NCBI RefSeq assembly: GCF_032854445.1
Contig: NC_088301.1
Location: 43,385,187-43,449,186 of the forward strand
Direction: 5' to 3'
DNA: 64,000 nucleotides
Source: Liolophura sinensis
Taxonomy: Eukaryota; Mollusca; Polyplacophora; Chitonida; Chitonidae
Shown here: one piece after another, positions 1 through 10,928 of the stretch
Layout of the letters: the number at the start of each line of letters is the position of its first letter
How positions within the stretch are numbered: position 1 is the first letter of the stretch
Notes under the pieces: generated by a model
The model's input: the letters and a program-made list of their open reading frames with translations, nothing else
Database searches by the model: none
What the model was told of the DNA's origin: nothing
Made by a program: the position numbers and the translations under genes

Positions 1-969
1 ATCTTTTGTTTGCTCTGTGGTAAATTTCTAAAGCCAATACAAAAGCGCAATAATTTAGAAGCTGCAAGACCAGTTTGTGTTTACTTTTAACTTATCGTAA
101 TGAGCCTTTGTATTTCATAGTGTGCATGCCATGCGATATCGGTTGGCAGCTTTTGCGTGACTTCTCAACACGTGTCACAGATTTGCTTAACATGTTGCTA
201 TAGTACATCTTTGTTTAATGACATGAAGCGGTAAGACACGCATCTTAAAGGCAAAAACAACCAATAAAATGAAGTATTTAGAGGAAAAGGCCATTAAACA
301 CTGTCCGTGAAAATAGATGATTGACTTTTCCCAACCCAGTGAATTGGTTTTAAAACATCAGATTTTAGGGTGGTCTGTTTAGTGGCCCAAGGGTATTAGT
401 GATCCATATTGTTTGCATGAAGTAGTTCGTTTGAAGGTCTTCTTGGCGAATGCATTCACAGATCTATATGTATAGGCATTTTGAATGATGAAATTTAGCA
501 GTCTGTGTGTTAAGTGGCAAAAATCACGACAGTGGTTAGAAAAGTGGTGTCGAGTCCGAATTCTTTTGTGGTGAAAGGTGAAAACAGACTTAATTTGACT
601 TGTGAAAAATTTTCGGCAAACTTTGGAACGAATAATGTTGGTCTCTGACTTATTACACAGGAGAAAATGCTCAGAGACTTTCACACATTTTCACTGTCAT
701 TTCATACGGGTGGATGGAACATGAGTGAGGAACGTTCTTACGTTTGACGTGCGTACTTGTACACCATATTCGGGGAGCTCAAGTAGTGTTCAACGAACGT
801 GAGGTAATACTGCACGTTGGACTCCATGAAAACCCACCACCGCTTACTGTCACTAAGGCACTATGAACAATAACATGGGGGAAATCTACAAATTCACTTG
901 ATTGGCGATTTGTGTTGATTCGATTCAGCTCAGCCGTCTCTGTACATATACATTACTACCATATACGAA
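1..969. other. no gene recognised
   Basis: Only short open frames occur here and none has a recognisable domain or splice structure. The stretch lies beyond the probable 3' end of the PH/EF-hand gene, which reads on the minus strand. Confidence 0.5.
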
Positions 970-1032
970 AAAAGAGTGTCCTCCTACCATAATGCTGGCC
1001 GGCGTTGTACAAGTGAAACACCAATCAACTAA
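970..1032 (+). mobile_element. tRNA-SINE tail fragment
   Basis: The sequence matches the 3' half of the SINE seen complete at 10641-10916: the block CCATAATGCTGGCC, then GTGAAA, then CACCAATCAA. About 20 bases between the last two blocks are deleted relative to the other copies. An A-rich stretch follows. Confidence 0.7.
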
Positions 1033-1065
1033 CCGAAAAAAAAACAAAACAAAAAAAAAAACACA

Positions 1066-1071
1066 TTTATT
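1066..1071 (-). promoter_or_regulatory. candidate poly(A) signal
   Basis: AATAAA on the minus strand, the first canonical hexamer I see downstream of the stop codon at 1554. It would give a 3' UTR of about 0.5 kb. It sits next to an A-rich SINE tail, so it could belong to the repeat and not to the gene. Confidence 0.3.
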
Positions 1072-1553
1072 CCGGCTCACTTTTAACGTGTCAGGTTTTG
1101 TGTAGTGAGGTCAGGTTGAATAACAATGCAAGTATTTAGTCAGTTCAACAACAACAACGCTGTTCAAGGCGCGAAGGGTGTGTTTTCATTAGACAACAAA
1201 ATCAAATATACATTCTGATAATAAATCAACAAGATAATATATATTTACAAAATAAGAACAGAAATGAACAAGACAACTGGTAATTAGAACTTGAAGTAAT
1301 GGTATAGACAGAGCGTGCCCTTAGAACACACATTACATGTACATTATAATGTCATATGAATTGCATAAGTTACATGGCCATATCACAAATGGTGTCTCAC
1401 TTTCCATTCTCAAACATATGTATATTCAAAGAAAACCAGACAAGTGTTTAGATGCATGACGTTAAGGATTTCAGACAGTACTATTATATATACACATGTG
1501 TGTATATATAGTATGTGTACATCTGTTCCACTTCAGTACATAGGTAGTTACAC

Positions 1554-3983
1554 CTAAGATTCAAACTCAAATTTGAAGTGTTCTAGCTTGTTCTGATTGT
1601 TTGGTCTAACCAGATGGACATGATCAATTTCAGCTTCGTCAGAGAGCATGGTTCGCCAGGTGCCTTTCAGGTAATCGTTACTGTGGATGACATTTGCTGG
1701 GATGTATAGGGTGTGGCGGATTGGCACATGGAAGGCCGTCAGATGAAGCTCATCGTCACCAACAATCTTCCCAAGAATGAAGTTTCCAGAGTCTGACTCA
1801 AGAGGACAGTCCAAATGGGAGAACTCGTGCTTTTCCACTCCTGATCCACCATTGGACAAGGTCACATAATCTTCTAAGTACTGATTCTCATAGGTAAAGT
1901 CTTGAATGCCGTGTCTGTAGAGCAGAGAGATCTTTAACTGGTTTCCTTCAGCAAAGCTACAGCCGTAGTAGCGTAAGTGCTCAGGTGTGGCGGTGTCAGT
2001 AAAGAGAACACCGTTAAAGTCTGCCGGGAAAATGAGCTTCCCAGACATCCCGGGTCTTCCACTTTTCTCCCAACGAACACCTTTTACGACATTATGTTTC
2101 GGAACGAGTGGAGGCAGATCGGAAAAACAAGCGAGCTCAAGGAGAGAATAGTCTCCAGGTACTACGTCATCTACCATTCCATGACCACCGGTCATAGCCA
2201 CCTGCCCAGATGCACCATAACGACGAAAGGTAGCAAACTTATTCCATCGTTCACGGATAAAATGGGCAAGCTCATCAGCTTCGGCTTTGTTGTAAAAGTC
2301 CTTCAGCTTAGTTTCTACGGCGCTGAGGCCTTGTTCCACTTTGGCACACTCTTCCTCCTCAGCAATTTCTGGAATTCCCGATATAGGGTGTTTATAAAAG
2401 GCCCGAAACTGGTCGTACGAAACTTGCCCCTGTTGCTGTATATCCATTAACTCGAAAGCTGTAAGAAGTTTACTCATACGAATGGATCGCTTTTTATCCC
2501 ACAGGTATTCAGCATATTCTTTGAAGTTTAAAGTACCCGTACCATCTCGATCGGCGACAAGAAATGCTGCTCTCAACTTAGATTCCGCCTCACTGTCTGC
2601 ACTTTCGTCTAGAAGGACGTTGGCAAAGTATTCTGAGAACTCTTGGAACGTGATGAAGTCGACATTTGCTTTAACAACACTTTTGAACAAAAAGTTAATT
2701 TCACGATCCTTGATTTTTAGTCCAAGCCCTTGAATAAATTTTCTGAATTCATCATTGTCAATCTTCCCATTTCCATCGGCATCGATCCTCATAAACACCG
2801 CCTTGATTTTCTCGTTGCTTTCTTTAATCAGACTTGAGCTAACCGAGTTATCGAACGAGTCTTCATCACTTCCCGCAGATGACCCTTGGGATAATTTCGG
2901 TGCTCGAACTAACGGTTCCGTCTTTTTTCGCATGTTTACAACTGTTTCTGGGTGTGCAACAGAAATTGCATTCGCATTCTTTTGCTCGGATTCTTCCAAC
3001 TGTAAAGATTTCGTGGTCGCACTTTCACTCCAGCGGTCTCTCAGGAGACGTTGAATGGGCGTAGTCTTGTTTTTAGCAGCATCGATAACTTCTTCAATTG
3101 AGTTTATCCAAGACTGACGATGGCTGCGTTGGTTGGTGGCCAGTTCAATTTCTATGTAAGGGCGGTTGCTCAGTTTGAACCTTCCACTCAGCTTATGTAC
3201 CATACCTTTGTAAGGCGGCATGGTTTCAACCTTTGCTCCTGTCATAAAGACTTCCCCGCGTAGTTTTCCACTTCCTATCAGGCTTGGGTTATCATAGTAG
3301 CACATTCGAGTTGAACTTAAAACAAACCAGCGTTTGATCCAGTTTGACCAGTTCGCTTGCTTACGCGTACGTTTGAACAACCAGCCAGACTTCATGATTT
3401 CCAAAACTAACCAGGAGTGGAGCTCAATGATGCACGAGGTGACGGCTTGTTCCGTTTCTTCGGAGAAGAAGTCATCCACCAGTCTATCTAGAAGGGTGTC
3501 AAAGTCACAGGATTTCACCTGTGTTGATGTTGACTTCCAGTTTTTGCCAAGGTGTGTGCAGACTTTATCGACAAACCAGTCGGCTACCCCTCCACTTATT
3601 TTTGGAGGAAACGTGTCTACGTCGGCCAACCTATTGCCAATTTGCCAGAGTCTTGCCACATTTTCCTGACTCAAAATTTTTGATTTGTGCATGGCTTTAG
3701 AAAGTTCCCAGCATTTGTTTTCCACTTCTTCTTGAACCACACACTGGGGGGATCCTCTCTCGGCCAATCCTTCAAACAGATACCTGTGAAATTTAGCAAC
3801 TGTTACATCGTCATCAGTTTTGAAGGCATTCTGGAATTTACTCTCGGAATAATATAAAGAAGGTAGATCACGAAGCTGTGTGACGACTTTATGAAGAGTA
3901 TCTTTTGTCAAACGTTTGTCTGATTTCTCAGAAGTTTGAACAAATGCCGCATCCCAGACGCACATCAACCGCTCGCCAGGCAT
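1554..3983 (-). CDS. SWAP70/DEF6-like PH and EF-hand protein
   Basis: An 809-residue protein encoded without introns. Residues 1-195 resemble the N-terminal region of SWAP70/DEF6 proteins. A PH domain follows at about 198-300 (GWLFKRTRK, then WIKRWFVLSSTRMCYYD, closing on the helix QSWINSIEEVI). A low-complexity Ser/acidic linker (about 360-385) leads to four EF-hand positions: canonical loops at 401-412 and 478-489 and degenerate ones at about 437-448 and 514-525. Residues 545-600 look helical. Residues 605-809 form a well-ordered domain I do not recognise; PANVIHSND at 762-770 faintly recalls a cupin motif. The long coiled coil of vertebrate SWAP70 is absent. PH domains bind phosphoinositides and EF loops bind calcium, so a calcium-regulated membrane-associated protein is the inference. 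The ATG is chosen because an in-frame TGA lies two codons upstream. The stop TAG is at 1554-1556. Confidence 0.85.
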   Translation of the reverse strand: MPGERLMCVWDAAFVQTSEKSDKRLTKDTLHKVVTQLRDLPSLYYSESKFQNAFKTDDDVTVAKFHRYLFEGLAERGSPQCVVQEEVENKCWELSKAMHKSKILSQENVARLWQIGNRLADVDTFPPKISGGVADWFVDKVCTHLGKNWKSTSTQVKSCDFDTLLDRLVDDFFSEETEQAVTSCIIELHSWLVLEIMKSGWLFKRTRKQANWSNWIKRWFVLSSTRMCYYDNPSLIGSGKLRGEVFMTGAKVETMPPYKGMVHKLSGRFKLSNRPYIEIELATNQRSHRQSWINSIEEVIDAAKNKTTPIQRLLRDRWSESATTKSLQLEESEQKNANAISVAHPETVVNMRKKTEPLVRAPKLSQGSSAGSDEDSFDNSVSSSLIKESNEKIKAVFMRIDADGNGKIDNDEFRKFIQGLGLKIKDREINFLFKSVVKANVDFITFQEFSEYFANVLLDESADSEAESKLRAAFLVADRDGTGTLNFKEYAEYLWDKKRSIRMSKLLTAFELMDIQQQGQVSYDQFRAFYKHPISGIPEIAEEEECAKVEQGLSAVETKLKDFYNKAEADELAHFIRERWNKFATFRRYGASGQVAMTGGHGMVDDVVPGDYSLLELACFSDLPPLVPKHNVVKGVRWEKSGRPGMSGKLIFPADFNGVLFTDTATPEHLRYYGCSFAEGNQLKISLLYRHGIQDFTYENQYLEDYVTLSNGGSGVEKHEFSHLDCPLESDSGNFILGKIVGDDELHLTAFHVPIRHTLYIPANVIHSNDYLKGTWRTMLSDEAEIDHVHLVRPNNQNKLEHFKFEFES

Positions 3984-4008
3984 GTTTGGTCAATTATATC
4001 AGGTATAC

Positions 4009-4026
4009 CTGAGAAAAGAAAACGGA
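4009..4026 (-). other. possible leader-intron splice acceptor
   Basis: Reading the minus strand, a pyrimidine-rich run ending TTTTCTTTTCTCAG lies about 25 bases before the ATG of the PH/EF-hand gene. It would let an upstream non-coding exon join the coding exon. The upstream exon was not identified. Confidence 0.35.
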
Positions 4027-6883
4027 AAAGGGGATTGTTGAGGTCAACCAGCAAATGAAGCATTCTAAGGATTGCATACATACGAATATCACATTTGTTA
4101 AATCCCCATACAGCAAGAGTATTTAAATCATATGACGCTATGGTGGGAGGAAACCCACTACTAAGCGCACGTTGCTGACAAACCTTACCACTTACGACTG
4201 GAGAGATAGGCGGCATTCACTCTAATGACACTCGTTATATAATTATGGGAATCTTAGTTACACATACCATCGGTTGCGTGAGGGTAAACATACAGTTAAG
4301 GTTTGCGATGAGGGTCTTATGGGTGATAAGCTGCAGGCATGGAAGCAAATCAAGGTAGAGTGATGCTGTAAAATGCATATTTATCTACACCGTTTCAGTT
4401 AAACCAAACATAATTATAGACCATGTGAACATAACAGAGTGTTAATATTATCGCCGTGTGAGTGGTATAAATGGCCACAGCATTTTGTTTTACTAACGTC
4501 CAAGTGTAAGATGTAAAAATGACCTTCATTACAGTTTATACAGGTGTTGTCTATGAAATGTGCTTGACTTGGCAGATACATATTATACCTGTGTCATAAC
4601 CTATTTGTATCTACATGTAGTTCTGCTTAAATAGGGGATGTAAAGGGGCTGTATGAAATATCTTTTATGTTAACATGAAGGTTTGTCATACGTATACCGC
4701 CACATAGACACTATTACGCCGGATATACTATTATTCCCGGCTATTAATGATTATTCCGGTATAAGGATGTGCCTCTGTATCCTGTTTAGGAAATAAAATA
4801 TTGCTTGGCCTGAGGCAGCCTACAAAAAAAACTCAACGTCATAACATGGCATGCGACTCCGAAAGCAGTATTTATCTTTTTTTGGTTTGCTTGCTAAATA
4901 AACGCATTTTATCTTAAAGCTTACTACTGGGCAAAATTAAGTGCACAAGAGCAACATGTAATATTTTTGCAAAATTACGAGAGCGTATCGAGCTTCATGA
5001 AAGACGATATAGACGAACTTAGTTTACCTTAGTTTCCATTGCAAGCGTTCTTCAAATTTAAAAATCGACAAGAAATGTTTCAAGTTAATCACGGAAGCAC
5101 TGCCTCATATCTTAAAAATAAAGCAGACGACGATACTAAAATATACTGTATGCCCACTTCAATCAGAGCGTGTCGACCTAACCTGTGATACATGTAGTTA
5201 TTGCCCAGAAAAAAACTGGGAAGGGAGCCTGTAAAACTCATGGTGCCGTGGCTAATCCCAGAAAGTTGTGGATATATAGGACATGTCCCTGCACAGAAAG
5301 CGCAGCCCTATGTGCTCTTGTTATATTTGATGCGCATCTATCTAAACTTAGGCTGCCTAACTATCTATGAAGGACGGAGATATAAGCCTACCACCGCAGA
5401 CGATTATTTAAAAGATCCTGACGAAAAGAAATTATCATATAGCTGAACTGTTATTCATGTTTGTTCAGTAACTGACGTATTGTCATTCAAGGTAAGATGA
5501 CAGCGGATATAGACTTAGACATATTATATGACAGTACATAAAATGTTCTATACATTGTCAACATGCGAGTTGTGTGCCCGACAGAACTGCTGCCATATAG
5601 TAAAGGATTTTGTAATCGTCATTTTACAGATCTGTTTGTACTATGCTCCAGTTACATTTGTAGTGTTATCTGTTCACTTACCTGTGGTACGTGAGTTTGG
5701 CCTCGGGTAAATTGTGTCGTGTCGCCTTGCTAGTACGAAGCTTTGTTCTGGTGTATTGCATTTGCTTGGCCTTTATATACATGTGTAAACGGGATGCGCA
5801 TATGACAGTGTCACGTGACAATTGGAGAGCGAATTGTGACGAATTGGAGAGCGCGCACATAGCGTTGACTAATCTTGTTTTAGAAAAACTTTTACGGGTA
5901 AAGTACATGTGCGTTATCGGAACTATTTTTTTCCTTTAATACGAAGAGTTACAGCCATGTACCCATTACTTTCTAGGAAACGAAGAATCGTACCAATCAT
6001 TTCAATTCATGCATGAGCAATGCCATTTAATATGAAGTCATCTTTTAACTAAATTTCTTTTCACATCATGATAAACCCATTTTCATTATAGCAACGTTAT
6101 CTATCGACGTTTCTCATTACAACTGTATGATTACTCTAAATAATATAAACATTCTAATAATATATTTCTCATTACGGCGTCAGTATTCTTTTTCTTTTAC
6201 TTTGTTTGATTCAGGATAACAGTGCTTTTTATGGCTCATAGCATTTTCCATGAGATAAAATTTTATGAGACGTATCTTTGTAATTGCTCAAGTCACATTG
6301 TTCAGAAAACAATTTTAAATTTTATTTAAATTAAATTAACAGTTTTAAAAGGGAAACTATATGTTTTTGCTGAAAAGCAATCATGTAATGACTAACACGT
6401 CCATTTAAAATGGTTATGTGGGACCCCAGAAAATTGCTAATGGCAAGTTTCAGAGTTAAAGTGACAAAAGTTAGTTACAGACCTAGGTTTAAGACATATT
6501 TTGGCACAGACGTAGGTTTAAGACACATTTTGTCACCATAAGGTATTTGGAAAACATCCAGGGTAAACAAGTATTCTTAAGCCATATCTATCTATATTTA
6601 TGTATCATTTTTATCAGGATTTATTTTAGGGTGTCTCATTTGATAGCAAAATATTCTGTCCCAGTAGACTTTAAGAAAATGCATGTTTACATAACACATT
6701 GATCGTCTCGCTGCCTTGGGCAAAAGCACATAGCCTATCCTGCTCTATCCTGATTTTTATAAGGTCAAGACTTTCTGAGACTGCATTAACCGGATATCCT
6801 GAGAGTGTTTAACTGTACTTTATGTAGGCCATACTGGTTACGTTATATATTATATAGCTACATAATGTATGAATAGCTCTCCG
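4027..6883. other. no gene recognised
   Basis: Presumed upstream region of the PH/EF-hand gene. Short open frames (for example 5201-5446) show no family resemblance. A short imperfect direct repeat with the core TAGGTTTAAGACA occurs at about 6481-6535. Confidence 0.45.

Positions 6884-6957
<74 letters not shown>
6884..6957. repeat. (TA)n microsatellite
   Basis: About 37 uninterrupted TA dinucleotides. Confidence 0.97.
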
Positions 6958-6961
<4 letters not shown>

Positions 6962-7649
6962 AACGCCTCTAGCTATATAATATAATCCAGTATAAAAAAA
7001 ACCCAGAAAACATCAAACAAACAAAAATTATTATGACAACGCACATTTTATGGTTTTCGGCGGCAATTTATCCTTGCCACTAACATGTTCGCCTGTACTC
7101 TGATGTTTCTAAACTAATATAAACGTTTATTTTTGATATAAATGTCTTCAAACTGTATCTAATACCGCTTAACCTGGGGCTAGGGGCCGTAAAGGTAGCC
7201 ATGCTAATTACATCAGCATGACGCCTTTATGAACAGTTGCAATGAAAGCGCGACTGAGATACTTGTTTAGCTGTTATTTGACATGGAACTCATTCACGGA
7301 CTATGAATTTGAACTTTGATATGGAATTCATGCCTGGAATATTCATTGTCTGCCCGGCATCATTGAAAACTGATGACCGCTTCTCTCTTGTGTGTTAACG
7401 GCTTTATTTCTTATTTGTATAATTTCTTACATACCTTTGTCTTTGGGAGTTAGTGTTAAACGTTGTTTTGGAAATGGATCTTGCGATTATCGACTTGGAA
7501 CGCCCTTTACGGACTACGAATGGTATAGGAATATCGGACTTGACGCTTATATTCAAATCAGCACACATATAACTAATTATACAAAATACTATAAAACAGA
7601 TTTCAATTTAATAATTTAAAAAAGAAATCAATAACAGTCATGAATAGTT
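6958..7649. other. no gene recognised
   Basis: A hydrophobic open frame at 7377-7619 looks signal-peptide-like at its start but has no ATG and no supporting exon, so it is not called. Confidence 0.4.
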
Positions 7650-9165
7650 GGGTCAATCGAGTCCCACTCGGGTTCATCTGCTCCAGATCAGATCCAGTTT
7701 GGTACCACTAGGTTCAGGTGATGTCCACTCTGGTCCCACTAGGGGATAAGGATCTAGTTTGTTCCAGGTCATGTCCACACTGGTCCCACTAGGGCCTAGT
7801 CTGATCCAAGTCATGTCCACTCTGGTCCCATAAGGGTCTAGTCCGGTTCAGGTCATGTCCACACTGGTCCCATCAATGTCTAGTCTGGTTCAGGTCATGT
7901 CCAGGTGATGTCCACTCTCGTTCCACTTGGGTCTAGTGCGGTCCAGATGTCCATTCTGGTCCCAATAGGGTCTAGTCTGGTTCAGGTCATGTCCACTCTC
8001 GTTCCTCTTGGGCCTAGTCTGGTACAGGTCATGTCCACTCTGGTCCCTCTAGGGTCTAGTCTAGTCCAGGTCATGCCCACTCTGGTCCCACTAGGGTCTA
8101 GTTCGATCCAAGTCATGTCTAGTCTGGTCCCAAAAGGGTCTAGTCCGGTTCAGATTATGTCCACACTGGTCCCACTTGGGTCTAGTCTGATCCAATTCAT
8201 GTCCACTTTCGTTCCACTTGGGTCTAGTCTGGTTCAGGTCATGTCCACTCTGGTTCCACTTGGGTCTAGTCTGGTACAGGTCATGTCCACTCTCGTTCCA
8301 CTTGAGTCTAGTCCGGTCCAGATGTCCTCTCTGGTCCCACTAGGGTCTAGTCCGGTCCAGGTCATGTCCACTCTGGTCCCACTAGGGTCTAGTCTGGTTC
8401 AGGTCATGTCCACTCTGGTTCCACTTGGGTCTAGGCTGGTACAGATCATGTCCACTCTGGTTCCACTGGGGTCTAGTCTAGTCCAGGCCGTGTCCTCTCT
8501 GGTCCCATAAGGGTCTAGTCTGTTCCAGGTCATGTCCACACTGGTCCCACTAGGGTCTAGTCTGATCCAAGTCATGTCCAGTCTGGTCCCAAAAGGGTCT
8601 AGTCCGGTTCAGGTCATGTCCACACTAGTCCCACTTGGGTCTAGTCTGATCTAATTCATGTCAACTCTGGTCCCAACAGGGTCTTGTCTGGTTCAGGTCA
8701 TGTCCACTCTTTTTCCACTGGTACAGGTCATGTCCACTCCGGTCCCACTAGGGTCCAGTCCGGTCCAGATGTCCTCTCTGGTTCCACTAGGGTCTAGTCT
8801 GTTCCAGGTCATGTCTACTCTCGTTCCACTTGGGTCTAGTCTGGTCCAGGTCATGTCCACTCTGGTCCCACTAGGGTCTAATCTGGTCCAGGTCATGTCC
8901 ACTCTGGTCCCACTGGTCTAATCTAATCCAAGTCATGTCCACTCTGGTTCCAATTGGGTTTAGTCTGGTACAGGTCATGTCCACCATGGTCCCACTAGAG
9001 TCTAGTCTGGTCTCACTAGGGTCTAGTTTGGTAAAGGTCTTGTTCACTCTGGTCCCATTACCGTTTCCAGTCTTGTCGAGTGTGACCCATATCAGGTGCA
9101 GTCTTGACCAATCTCATCCATATCAGGTCCTGTCTGGTCAATATCAGGTCCAGTCTGGTCTGATC
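7650..9165. repeat. 42-bp minisatellite array
   Basis: Roughly 36 diverged tandem units of 42 bp, with the consensus halves CACTCTGGTCCCACTAGGGTC and TAGTCTGGTCCAGGTCATGTC written here without adjoining sequence. The halves align over CTGGTCC and GTC, so the unit appears to be a dimer of a 21-mer. Some units are 39 bp. Because 42 is divisible by three, the array holds accidental long open frames on both strands (plus frame unit VMSTLVPLGSSLVQ). Edges are judged by eye, and the ends at about 7650-7860 and 9060-9165 are more diverged. Confidence 0.93.
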
Positions 9166-9711
9166 TGAGGCTTTGTCGGCCTCAACTTTGCCGTCTGACA
9201 GTAGGGTCGCTCCTATCTTAGGGTTGGGTATACAAATTATGAGTTTACGATCTTCTGCATGATAATCAATCGGTAACTCCTGATACAATTTCCAACAATT
9301 TTAACTTAACCTCACATCAGCTAAGCTATATTATTCACTGACAAGTATTATTTTCTGACTTCTTTATTGCCAGCATGATATACGAATCCTTGCTTTAACA
9401 TTAACGAACTGGTAGGCATCAAACATATATTTGGGCATCTTCACATAAAACAATAATATAGTGCTTTAATGATGACGCTTGAGTTGTAATTGTCTGAGTA
9501 TTCTTTCTACTTCATCTCATTCTTTAGTATTACATATTGTACTGAAGAGAGAGCATGTACAAACGATATATTATTAAAAGTCGAAAGGGTGTAACTGAAT
9601 CTGACAAAGCGATGGACAGTAATGACTTTTGCCCAACTATATAATTGTTCTCGAATCCACTTGCATAGCCGGTTCTACTGTGGCTTTAAAACAAGTTAGT
9701 CACGTACATGT
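9166..9711. other. no gene recognised
   Basis: AT-rich spacer between the 42-bp minisatellite and a SINE. No exon-like segment was noticed. Confidence 0.4.
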
Positions 9712-9960
9712 ATTTTATTTATTTATTTATTTATTTGATTGATGTTTTACGTGGTACTTAAGAATATTTCACTTATACGACGGCGGCCAGCATTATGGTG
9801 GGAAAGAACCTGGCAGAGCTCGGGAGAAACCCACGACCATCTGCAGGTTTCTGAAAGACCTTCCCATGTTGGAGAGGAAGCCAGCCTGAGCTGGACTTGC
9901 ACTCACGGCGGCCCCATTGGTGGGAGGCTTCTGTGTCGTGTTGACGTGCTAATCACCTAG
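9712..9960 (-). mobile_element. tRNA-derived SINE copy
   Basis: It starts with the (TTTA)n complement of the SINE tail, then TACTTAAGAATATTTCACTT, the block CCAGCATTATGGTGGG, and a diverged tRNA-like head near 9890-9960. Same family and orientation as the full copy at 10641-10916, but older and diverged. Confidence 0.85.
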
Positions 9961-10628
9961 ATATCCCCGTCAGGTACATGAACGTACCAAACTGCTGGGG
10001 TTTATCTCAGGTGCTTTTTGATTTCTTCATCTCATCGCCGTCATATAGAAGAAATTTTATAGACTAAAGCGGTAATGAAAACAAAGTAATCAAATAATTA
10101 ACTTAATTTTATCAAAATACATTCAAATGCCAGACGTATTATGATAAATAGGAGGAAATTATTGAAAGAAATGAGCATTAGCCGTAAGTTGTTTTCCACT
10201 GTGAGTTGGGTGAACATTTGCTATCTATCACTATTCGTGTTGACAATGAGCCCGTCGGGGGGTGCTCGTGGCGGCCTTCGCGCAGTCTAGAGATCGCTGA
10301 AGACCACACGCATGTAAGTTTTGTCTTCTATCAATATGGCGCGCAAGTGTATTTTTTGTAAATGGATAATGGAGTAAACAGCCACGAGGCGACGTGAATT
10401 ACGACAAAAGTTACGACCTAATGAGGCATATCTGCAGCATTTCCAGGCACCATTTATTCTTTATCCTTTTAATGAGCCCAAGGCCTCTGATTACATTTTT
10501 CGGCTCTAGACAACAAGCTACTGGGCAGGATCTCCGTGGAACTATTCCTGTTTTAATCACCGTCTTTTAACATCACAGAGTCAGTCAGCCGAAATCGCGT
10601 TTCTGCTCTCCTTAGTCTAACGGATAGG
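9961..10628. other. no gene recognised
   Basis: Spacer between two SINE copies. It has more CpG than the gene-rich right half of the window, and no exon is evident. Confidence 0.4.
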
Positions 10629-10640
10629 GGAATGATTTGA

Positions 10641-10916
10641 TTTTTTTTTTTTTTTTTTTTTTTTTGATTGGTGTTTTACGCCGTACTCAAGAATATTTCA
10701 CTTATACGACGGCGGCCAGCATTATGGTGGGTGGAAACCAGGCAGAGCCCGGCGGAAACCCACGACCATCCGCAGGTTGCTGGCAGACCTTCCCACGTAC
10801 GGCCGGAGAGGAAGCCAGCATAAGCTGGACTTGAACTCACACCGACCGCATTGGTGAGAGACTCCTGGGTCATTACGCTACGCTAGCGCGCTAACCAACT
10901 GAGCCACGGAGGCCCC
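10641..10916 (-). mobile_element. full-length tRNA-derived SINE
   Basis: A complete copy. Read on the minus strand it begins GGGGCCTCCGTGGCTCAGTT with an A box (TGGTTAGCGCGC) and a B box (TGAGTTCAAGTCC) resembling an internal RNA polymerase III promoter. A body containing CCACCATAATGCTGGCC follows, and it ends in a poly(A)-like tail. A perfect 12-bp target duplication, GGAATGATTTGA, flanks it at 10629-10640 and 10917-10928. SINEs are non-coding and are mobilised by LINE enzymes. The family may belong to one of the widespread molluscan SINE superfamilies, but I cannot assign it without a search. Confidence 0.93.
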
Positions 10917-10928
10917 GGAATGATTTGA

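Noticed and set aside
1977-3669. Plus-strand open frames opposite the PH/EF-hand gene
   Set aside because: Antisense shadows of the 809-residue coding exon without independent features.
5185-5446. 81-codon frame with hydrophobic stretch
   Set aside because: Short, no family resemblance and no splice evidence.
7377-7619. Hydrophobic frame resembling a small secreted protein
   Set aside because: It has no ATG start, no partner exon and no recognisable family.
7905-8510. 201-codon open frame
   Set aside because: It is entirely made of the 42-bp minisatellite and stays open only because 42 is divisible by three. No domain or splice context.
10867-10916. Possible tRNA gene on the minus strand
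   Set aside because: It is the head of a SINE with pol III-like boxes; tail and target duplications show it is a retroelement.
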